DNA of 19,425 nucleotides from JABJPM01 sp964596705 (GTDB taxonomy: Archaea > Nanobdellota > Nanobdellia > SCGC-AAA011-G17 > PNOQ01), in NCBI GenBank assembly GCA_964596705.1, contig CAZQVG010000008.1, positions 1 to 19,425 on the forward strand. The letters run 5' to 3'. Both the position numbers and the translations under genes were made by a program. Below are positions 13,379 to 19,425 of the stretch, one piece after another. Under the pieces are notes generated by a model. That model had not been told where the DNA came from and searched no databases. It saw nothing but the letters and a program-made list of their open reading frames with translations. The first letter of the stretch is position 1, and every line of letters begins with the position of its first letter.

Positions 13379-13771
13379 ATGGTTAAGAAAAAGAGGGTTC
13401 ACAGAGTAACAAAAAAGAAAGAACAAGATAGTGTTTATGTTAGGATAGATAGTGCTCTAACATTAAGAAGAGAGATACTTGAGACTGCTATAGAAAGTAC
13501 AGCCCTCTTAAAAAGATGGGAAAGCTATAAAATTCTTAGAGAGATGAAATTAGCAGAGATAAAAGAATTAAAGAAAATAATGGATAACATTGAAAAAGAA
13601 TTTAGAGAGTTTAAGAAACATTTACCAAAAGTAGAGATAAAAGAAGAGGAAAAACCTAGAGAAATTCAAAAAGAAGAAAAGAAAGAGGCAGTGGTTAAAG
13701 ATAGTGGTTTGTCGGAAATAGATAGTGAAATCGAAGAATTGAAAGCTAGATTATCCCAACTTAAGATTTAG
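13379..13771 (+). CDS. Coiled-coil protein B of a tandem pair
   Basis: A 130-residue protein of unknown function, starting 2 nt after the stop codon of protein A. The N-terminus is very basic (MVKKKRVHRVTKKK), followed by VYVRID (19-24). A long charged helix (25-82) and a Glu/Lys-rich linker (about 83-105) come next, and a short second coiled-coil segment closes the protein (SEIDSEIEELKARLSQLKI, 112-130). The YV(K/R)(V/I)D entry and equal spacing to the end of the coil link it to protein A. The basic N-terminus could bind nucleic acid or an acidic surface. The frame is well supported by operon position and its own Shine-Dalgarno sequence. alaS follows after 36 nt with its own TATA-like box. 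Confidence 0.8.
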   Translation: MVKKKRVHRVTKKKEQDSVYVRIDSALTLRREILETAIESTALLKRWESYKILREMKLAEIKELKKIMDNIEKEFREFKKHLPKVEIKEEEKPREIQKEEKKEAVVKDSGLSEIDSEIEELKARLSQLKI

Positions 13772-13774
13772 ATA

Positions 13775-13787
13775 AATTTTTAAATTA
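13775..13787 (+). promoter_or_regulatory. TATA-like box of alaS
   Basis: AATTTTTAAATTA is centred about 27 nt before the ATG at 13808, with no Shine-Dalgarno sequence between. A leaderless mRNA is expected. Confidence 0.5.
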
Positions 13788-13807
13788 TCTATTTCTTTTT
13801 ATTTTCT

Positions 13808-15538
13808 ATGAATGCAGATGAATTAAAAAATAAGTATATAGAATTCTTTAAAGAAAAAGGACATAAGATAGTTCCTAATGCTCCATTAATTCCAGAAAAT
13901 GATCCAACTGTATTATTCACAACTGCAGGAATGCACCCTTTAGTACCTTATTTGCTTGGAGAAAAACATCCATCTGGCAAAAGGTTGGTGGGGGTGCAAA
14001 AATGTATTAGAACAACAGATGTTGATGAGATTGGAGATGATGTGCATTTAACTTTTTTTGAGATGCTTGGAAATTGGAGCTTAGGAGATTATTGGAAAAA
14101 GGAAGCTTTGGAGTGGAGTTTTGAATTTTTAACATCAAAAAAATGGTTAGGTTTTCCTGTTGAAAGATTGGCAGTGAGTGTTTTTGCAGGAAATGAAGAA
14201 GTAGAAAAAGATGAAGAAAGTGCAAAGATCTGGAAAGAATTGGGAATCCCTGAGAAAAGAATTGCATATCTAAAAGACAATTGGTGGGGACCTGCTGGAA
14301 AAACAGGACCATGTGGCCCGGATAGTGAAATGTTCTATTGGAATTCTGAAGAAGAAGTTCCAGAGGAGTTTGATCCTGAAGATGAAAGGTGGGTTGAAAT
14401 ATGGAATGATGTTTTTATGCAGTATAATAAAAAAGAAGATGGAAGTTATGAAGAACTAACTCAAAAGAATGTTGATACCGGAATGGGATATGAAAGAGTA
14501 CATACTTTATTAGAGGGAAAAAATAGTGTATATGAAACCTCATTGTTTTTGGAAATTATGAATAAAATAAAAGAATTAGCTAAAAATGAAGAAGAAAAGC
14601 CTATGAGAATTATTGCAGACCATTTAAGGGCAGCTACATTTATTCTTAATGAAAAAATTGTACCTTCAAATTTAGAGCAGGGTTATGTTTTAAGAAGGCT
14701 AATTAGAAGATCTATAAGATATGGAAAAATAATTGGAATTGAAGGGAGATTTTGTTCTGAAGTTGCAAAAGTTATTATAAATAAATACAAAGGAGATTAT
14801 CCTAGTTTAGAAGAAAACAAAGAATTTATTTTGCAAGCATTAGATAAAGAAGAAGAAAGATTTGACAGAACAATTATGGCTGGGCTAAAGGTATTTGAGA
14901 AGATTGCTGACAAAGACATTTCTGGGAAAGATGCATTTTTATTATTCCAAAGTTATGGTTTTCCTTTGGAGATGACTGTTGAATTAGCTAAGGAAAAGGG
15001 AATAAAAGTTGATGAGGAAGGATATTATGAAGAATTAAAAAAACATCAAGAATTAAGTAGGACTGCTACTAAAGGCAGATTTGCTTCTGGTTTAGCCGAT
15101 CATTCTGAAAAAACAATAAGATTACATACTGCTGCACATCTTCTTTTGGCTGCGCTAAATAAAGTTTTAGGTAAAGAGATTGTTCAAAAAGGATCAAATA
15201 TCAATGCAGAACGATTAAGATTTGATTTTAATTTTGATAGGAAATTAACAGATGAAGAAATAAAGAAAATTGAGGATTTAGTAAACGAAAAAATAAAAGA
15301 AGGAATAGAAGTAACCAGGAGAGAATTAACATTAGAGGAAGCAAAGAAAGAAGGTGCGCATGGAGAATTTGAACATAAGTATGGTGAAAAAGTATATGTT
15401 TATAGTATCGGAGATTTCTCCAAAGAAATTTGTTCTGGACCTCATGTAAAGAATACTTCTGAGTTGGGAAAGTTTAAGATTGTAAAGCAAAAATCTGTTG
15501 GAGCAGGAGTTAGAAGAATAAAAGCAGTTTTGGAATGA
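13808..15538 (+). CDS. alaS: Alanyl-tRNA synthetase, short form without C-Ala domain
   Basis: A class II enzyme that charges tRNA-Ala with alanine. The catalytic domain covers about 1-240, with NDPTVLFTTAGMHP (31-44), motif 2 with Arg68 and FFEMLGNWSLGDYW (83-96), and motif 3 GMGYER (225-230). The tRNA-binding helical domain follows to about 420. The editing domain has HTAAH (440-444) and CSGPH (542-546), giving the four zinc ligands His440, His444, Cys542 and His546. The protein stops at 576, just after editing, so the dimerising, tRNA-elbow-binding C-Ala region of usual 850-900-residue enzymes is absent. The N-terminus lacks the archaeal-specific extension and resembles bacterial enzymes (EFFKEKGH). 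The stop is followed directly by the next promoter, and no remnant of C-Ala continues in another frame that I can see. Confidence 0.95.
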   Translation: MNADELKNKYIEFFKEKGHKIVPNAPLIPENDPTVLFTTAGMHPLVPYLLGEKHPSGKRLVGVQKCIRTTDVDEIGDDVHLTFFEMLGNWSLGDYWKKEALEWSFEFLTSKKWLGFPVERLAVSVFAGNEEVEKDEESAKIWKELGIPEKRIAYLKDNWWGPAGKTGPCGPDSEMFYWNSEEEVPEEFDPEDERWVEIWNDVFMQYNKKEDGSYEELTQKNVDTGMGYERVHTLLEGKNSVYETSLFLEIMNKIKELAKNEEEKPMRIIADHLRAATFILNEKIVPSNLEQGYVLRRLIRRSIRYGKIIGIEGRFCSEVAKVIINKYKGDYPSLEENKEFILQALDKEEERFDRTIMAGLKVFEKIADKDISGKDAFLLFQSYGFPLEMTVELAKEKGIKVDEEGYYEELKKHQELSRTATKGRFASGLADHSEKTIRLHTAAHLLLAALNKVLGKEIVQKGSNINAERLRFDFNFDRKLTDEEIKKIEDLVNEKIKEGIEVTRRELTLEEAKKEGAHGEFEHKYGEKVYVYSIGDFSKEICSGPHVKNTSELGKFKIVKQKSVGAGVRRIKAVLE

Positions 15539-15540
15539 AA

Positions 15541-15554
15541 ACATATTTAAATAG
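15541..15554 (+). promoter_or_regulatory. TATA-like box of the beta-CASP gene
   Basis: ACATATTTAAATAG begins 2 nt after the alaS stop codon and is centred about 27 nt before the ATG at 15574. Confidence 0.5.
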
Positions 15555-15573
15555 TTAAATCAAATTTTTAGTT

Positions 15574-16938
15574 ATGAAACTAAAGTTTTGTGGTGCTGCA
15601 AAAATTGTAACTGGTTCTTGTTACCATATTGAATCTAAAGGAAAACAATATCTAGTTGATTGTGGAATGTTTCAAGGAAGGAAGGAGATTACAAGATTAA
15701 ATTATGAAAAATTTCCATTCGACCCAAGGAAGATAGATTTTTTATTTTTGACTCATGCACATATAGATCATTCTGGTTTGATACCAAAATTGGTTGCTCA
15801 AGGATTTAAAGGAAAAATACTAGCTACTTCTGCAACAAAAGATTTGTGTAAGATTATGTTGGAAGATAGTGCACATGTTCAAGAGTTAGACATTGAAAGG
15901 GAGAATAGAAGAAGATTAAGAGAAGGGCTAAAACCCAGGAAACCTCTATACACAGAAGAAGATGCGAAAAACTCAACGCAATATTTTAGAACAGTTAAAT
16001 ATGATAAATTGTATAAGGTTAATGAAAATATAAAGGTGAGATATAGAGATGCTGGCCATATTGTTGGTGCTGCAATAATTGAAGTATTTGTGGAAGGAAA
16101 AAAGTTGGTGTTCTCTGGAGATTTAGGGCAATGGGGAAATTCCATTGTTAAAAATCCAACTTTAATTGAAGATGCAGATTATGTTTTTGTAGAATCTACT
16201 TACGGAGATAGATTGCATAAAGATAAAAAACTTGGTGAAGAGGAATTGCTCAAATATATCCAAGAAACTTATAAGAAGGGAGGAAAATTAATGATCCCTT
16301 CTTTTGCGATTGAAAGGACTCAAGAATTGTTGTATGCTATACATAAATTTCATAAGAAAAAATTAATGCCTAATGAAAAAGTTTTCTTAGATAGTCCGCT
16401 AGCAATAAAAGCTACTAGAATATTTAGAAAACATACAGAGGTTTACAATAACGAGATATCAAAGGATGGGGATCCATTTAATTTTCCTGGTTTGACATTT
16501 ACTCCAAAGGTTAATGATTCTATGCAGCTCAATAATTATAAAGAACCTTGTGTAATAATTGCAGGAAGTGGAATGTGTACTGGAGGAAGAATTAGACATC
16601 ATTTTAAACATGGCATCTGGAATCCAAGGAACACTGTATTGTTTGTTGGTTATCAAGCAGAAGGGACATTGGGTAGATATATATTAGAAGGCGCTAAAAG
16701 AATAAGAATGATGGGTATAGAGGTTTTAGTAAAAGCTAAGATAGCCAAAATAAGTAGTTTCTCTGCTCATGCAGATTATAAAGATCTGCTAAAATGGATA
16801 GGTGGCTTTAAAGAAAAGCCTAAGAAAATATTTATTGTTCATGGTGAAGAAAGATCTTCAAGTGCATTTAAGGATAAGTTAGAAAAGAGAGGATATGTTT
16901 GTGACATACCAAATATAGGAGATGTTGTTAAACTTTAA
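15574..16938 (+). CDS. Beta-CASP metallo-beta-lactamase-fold ribonuclease, TTHA0252-like
   Basis: A 454-residue zinc-dependent RNase of the CPSF73 superfamily, likely acting in RNA 3' processing or decay. Metallo-beta-lactamase ligands are HAHIDH (61-66), His162 in AGHIVG and Asp183 in FSGDLG. Beta-CASP motifs are the acidic motif A in VESTYGDR (near Glu207), motif B His399 in FSAHAD and motif C His423 in IVHGEE. The conserved GSGMCTGGRIRHH (331-343) is also present. There are no N-terminal KH domains, so this is not the usual archaeal aCPSF1. The opening GAAKIVTGSCY and LVDCGMFQG match bacterial TTHA0252-type proteins better than archaeal aCPSF2 as I remember them. A charged insertion (107-135) follows the first motif. 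It ends 1 nt from the convergent leuS stop codon. Confidence 0.93.
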   Translation: MKLKFCGAAKIVTGSCYHIESKGKQYLVDCGMFQGRKEITRLNYEKFPFDPRKIDFLFLTHAHIDHSGLIPKLVAQGFKGKILATSATKDLCKIMLEDSAHVQELDIERENRRRLREGLKPRKPLYTEEDAKNSTQYFRTVKYDKLYKVNENIKVRYRDAGHIVGAAIIEVFVEGKKLVFSGDLGQWGNSIVKNPTLIEDADYVFVESTYGDRLHKDKKLGEEELLKYIQETYKKGGKLMIPSFAIERTQELLYAIHKFHKKKLMPNEKVFLDSPLAIKATRIFRKHTEVYNNEISKDGDPFNFPGLTFTPKVNDSMQLNNYKEPCVIIAGSGMCTGGRIRHHFKHGIWNPRNTVLFVGYQAEGTLGRYILEGAKRIRMMGIEVLVKAKIAKISSFSAHADYKDLLKWIGGFKEKPKKIFIVHGEERSSSAFKDKLEKRGYVCDIPNIGDVVKL

Positions 16939-16939
16939 T

Positions 16940-19425
16940 TTATTCAAATAAAATAGAAGGTTTGCCTGGCATTGCTTTTGGCTCATCTTTCTTTACTTCT
17001 ATTTCTAAATTGAATTCATGTTTTAATTTGTCGATATTGTCTTTCAGGGTTTCTAATTCTTTTTCTTGAGACAATAATGTTTTTGGAAGTTTTTTTGGAT
17101 TTTTAATAAAAGAAGGTACTAATTTAGAGATTTCTTTTGCATGATCTTTATCCATAACTGCTTTCATTATCCTTGATATATCGTAATCTTTCTCCATTTC
17201 CTTCTTTAATTTTTTGATCAAATTATATTTCCAGGATTCTGCAACAGAAATTATGATCTTAGTGGGTTTAATTTTTACTAGTTCTCTTATTTTGTGTATG
17301 TCTTTTATTGTATTTTCAACTAGTTCATCCATTGCGTCAATTTCCGGATTTATCTTTGATTTATCATATTCCGGCCAGCTTTCTAGTGAAACAAATGGTT
17401 TATTTCCTATTTTTTCCCATAACTCTTCTGCAAGATGTGGGCAAAAAGGCGTCAATATTTTTATTACAGATTCCAAATCTTTTTTCGATATTGTTTTTTC
17501 TAGGCTCTCAAATAATTCTCTTATTTTTATTATAGCAAGATTATATCTGAAGTCATTTATGTATTCTGTTACATCCCTTATTGTTTGATTCACTTTGTGT
17601 TGTGTTCTTTTTGAGGATTTTGATATCTCTAATTTGTCAAATGATGTGTATAGGTTTGTTAAAAACCTGTGAATGCTTTCTAAACCTTTTGTGTCCCAAG
17701 CAAAATCTTTATCTGGATTTGCAACAGAAACCAAGAACATTCTTAATGCATCTGAGCTGTATTTATCCATCATGTCAGTTGGGTTAACTACGTTTCCCAA
17801 AGACTTAGACATTTTTCTGCCATCCTCTGCATGAACCATGCCTTGGTTAAATAATCTTATTGCAGGTTCATCGAAATTCAATAAACCTAAGTCTCTTAAG
17901 AATTTAGTGTAGAATCTTATGTATATGAGATGCATGTTTGCGTGTTCTTTACCGCCAATATATAGATCCACAGGACACCAGTAATTTACTTTAGACTTAC
18001 CAAAGATCTTTTCATTGTTGTTAGGATCTGTATATCTTAATTGATACCAAGAAGAGTTAACAAAGGTATCCATGGTATCTGTTTCTCTTACTGCTTTTTT
18101 GCCACATTTTGGGCAGGTTGTTTCTAAAAATGGTTTGTAGTCTTTTAATGGGTTTTCTGTAGAAGTTAGTTTGACTTCTTCTGGCAATATAACAGGAAGA
18201 TCTTTTTCTGGAACAGGTACTGCTCCACAATCTTCACAATAAATTATTGGGATTGGAGTTCCCCAAAATCTTTGTCTTGAGATTAACCAATCTTTTAATC
18301 TGAAATTTACTGTTTTTTTGCCAAGTTTTTTTGATTGCAAATATTTAGTTATTTCTTCTTTTGCTTTCTCTGATTTTAGATTATTAAATTTGCCTGAATT
18401 AATTAAAATTCCTGGACCGGTGTAAGCAGATTTTAGGTTGTTTTCGTCTAATTTTTTATTTTCAGGTTGAATAACTAGCTTGATTGGAATATTATATTTT
18501 TTAGCAAATTCAAAATCACGCTGATCATGAGCAGGAACAGCCATTACCATGCCAGAACCATATGAAGCTAGAACAAAATTTCCAGCATATACAGGAACTT
18601 TCTCATTTGTTAAAGGATGAACTGCATAAGCTCCTGTGAAAACTCCTTCTTTTTCTAGTTTATCTATTTCTTCTTCTGAGACAGTATGTTGTTTTTTTAC
18701 AAAGTCCTCTACTTCTTTTTTATGATCTTCAGTTACAATCTCCATCAATCTAGGGTGTTGAGCAGATATAACTAAGAAAGTTACTCCAAATAGTGTGTCG
18801 GGCCTTGTAGTAAAGATTGGCCAGTCTTCATCATTTATCTTAAATAGAATTTCTGTTCCATGGGATTTACCAATCCAATTTTTTTGAGATTTTTTTATTA
18901 GATCCGGCCACTCTGTTAATTTATTTATTCCCTCACATAATTCATCAGCATAGTCTGTTATTTTTAAGAACCATTGATTTAGGTTTTTTATTTGAACTTC
19001 TGTGTCTTCATGACGCCAGCATTTTCCATCTTTTACTTGTTCATTTGCTAACACAGTGTTACATTTAGGACACCAATTAACAGGAGCTTCTTTTTTGTAA
19101 GCTAATCCTTTTTTGAACATTTGAACAAATATCCATTGATCCCATTTGTAATAATCTGGATCTGAAGTTTTTAGTGTTCTTGACCAATCATATGTTAAGC
19201 CTAATCTTTTTTGTTGCTTTATGAAGTTTTCAATTGCATCTTCTGTAAATTTTTTTGGGTGTGATTTGTGTTTTATTGCTGCATTTTCTGCAGGTAAACC
19301 AAATGCATCAAATCCCATCGGATGAAGAACATTAAAACCTTGCATTAGTTTAAATCTTGCATAAACATCTCCTATTGTGTAATTAAATGCATGACCAATA
19401 TGCAATCCAGAGCCAGAAGGATAAG
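16940..19425 (-). CDS. leuS: Leucyl-tRNA synthetase, bacterial-type core with archaeal-like tail; 5' end beyond the window
   Basis: The frame is open to the right edge. Before the HIGH motif one reads YPSGSGLHIGH, so the TTG at 19405 is an internal leucine and not a start; roughly the first 35-45 residues are missing. Counting from that leucine: a zinc-type module CPKC (112-115) precedes the editing domain, which has TTRPDT (199-204) and AVPAHDQRDFEF (289-300), as in bacterial LeuRS. A second cysteine module follows (CEDC at 390-393, CPKC at 431-434), then DTMDTFVNSSWY and KMSKS (531-535). Instead of the bacterial NGK-type C-terminal domain, the tail has ESWKYNLIKKLKK, a helical region with KKLPKTLL, and a final PGKPSILFE, which recall archaeal LeuRS. 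It could be a mosaic enzyme. The stop lies 1 nt from the convergent beta-CASP gene. Confidence 0.95.
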   Translation of the reverse strand, partial: YPSGSGLHIGHAFNYTIGDVYARFKLMQGFNVLHPMGFDAFGLPAENAAIKHKSHPKKFTEDAIENFIKQQKRLGLTYDWSRTLKTSDPDYYKWDQWIFVQMFKKGLAYKKEAPVNWCPKCNTVLANEQVKDGKCWRHEDTEVQIKNLNQWFLKITDYADELCEGINKLTEWPDLIKKSQKNWIGKSHGTEILFKINDEDWPIFTTRPDTLFGVTFLVISAQHPRLMEIVTEDHKKEVEDFVKKQHTVSEEEIDKLEKEGVFTGAYAVHPLTNEKVPVYAGNFVLASYGSGMVMAVPAHDQRDFEFAKKYNIPIKLVIQPENKKLDENNLKSAYTGPGILINSGKFNNLKSEKAKEEITKYLQSKKLGKKTVNFRLKDWLISRQRFWGTPIPIIYCEDCGAVPVPEKDLPVILPEEVKLTSTENPLKDYKPFLETTCPKCGKKAVRETDTMDTFVNSSWYQLRYTDPNNNEKIFGKSKVNYWCPVDLYIGGKEHANMHLIYIRFYTKFLRDLGLLNFDEPAIRLFNQGMVHAEDGRKMSKSLGNVVNPTDMMDKYSSDALRMFLVSVANPDKDFAWDTKGLESIHRFLTNLYTSFDKLEISKSSKRTQHKVNQTIRDVTEYINDFRYNLAIIKIRELFESLEKTISKKDLESVIKILTPFCPHLAEELWEKIGNKPFVSLESWPEYDKSKINPEIDAMDELVENTIKDIHKIRELVKIKPTKIIISVAESWKYNLIKKLKKEMEKDYDISRIMKAVMDKDHAKEISKLVPSFIKNPKKLPKTLLSQEKELETLKDNIDKLKHEFNLEIEVKKDEPKAMPGKPSILFE

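Noticed and set aside
19403..19405. TTG start codon for leuS
   Set aside because: The frame continues upstream to the window edge with the conserved YPSGSG before HIGH, so this codon is an internal leucine.
1..19425. CRISPR array, insertion sequence, phage genes or defence system
   Set aside because: No regularly spaced repeats, transposase, integrase, Cas or toxin-antitoxin features were seen on either strand.

Overview
The window looks like a piece of a small, AT-rich DPANN-type archaeal genome; Woesearchaeota or Pacearchaeota is my best guess from style and not a computed placement. Archaeal signals are ribosomal protein L15e, transcription factor E (TFE), an archaeal/eukaryotic-type prolyl-tRNA synthetase, an Nre repair protein, a tRNA intron bounded by a textbook bulge-helix-bulge, and TATA-like boxes about 25-29 nt before most start codons. 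Genes are tightly packed, alternate between strands, and several convergent pairs end on shared or touching stop codons. A 100-N assembly gap lies in the nre gene, and genes at both window edges are incomplete.

Layout. 1-609 (-): 5' part of an amino-acid permease. 707-3313 (-): SERCA-like Ca2+ P-type ATPase. 3357-3709 (+): RNA locus with a promoter, a possible structured leader, tRNA-Arg(UCG) carrying an 82-nt T-loop intron, and tRNA-Pro(GGG). 3691-4158 (-): YdjM-like membrane protein whose 3' end runs into tRNA-Pro. 4321-5775 (+): proS. 5772-10128: DUF218 protein, secreted transglutaminase-like protein, DHH phosphoesterase and L15e on the minus strand, plus a 32-codon membrane ORF on the plus strand. 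10224-11889 (+): nre and a site-2-protease-like gene. 11886-12720 (-): tfe followed by an unknown 97-residue protein. 12873-13771 (+): two tandem coiled-coil proteins. 13808-16938 (+): a very short alaS and a beta-CASP RNase. 16940-19425 (-): leuS, open at the right edge.

The theme is information processing: three aminoacyl-tRNA synthetases, two tRNAs, L15e, TFE, a beta-CASP RNase, a DHH nuclease-like protein and Nre. Envelope genes (permease, Ca2+ pump, S2P, transglutaminase, YdjM-like) lie between them. The block 13.8-19.4 kb has bacterial flavour: AlaRS lacks both the archaeal N-terminal extension and the C-terminal C-Ala region, LeuRS has a bacterial-type catalytic and editing core but an archaeal-looking tail, and the RNase resembles bacterial TTHA0252-type enzymes.

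Two modes of gene start are visible. Most isolated genes have a TATA-like box so close to the ATG that the mRNA should be leaderless. tfe and the coiled-coil pair have the box about 45 nt upstream and a Shine-Dalgarno sequence in the resulting short leader. The items most worth follow-up are the T-loop intron with its alternative hairpin, the possible leader RNA, the minimal AlaRS, the mosaic LeuRS, the coiled-coil pair, the TFE-linked unknown protein and the tiny membrane ORF.
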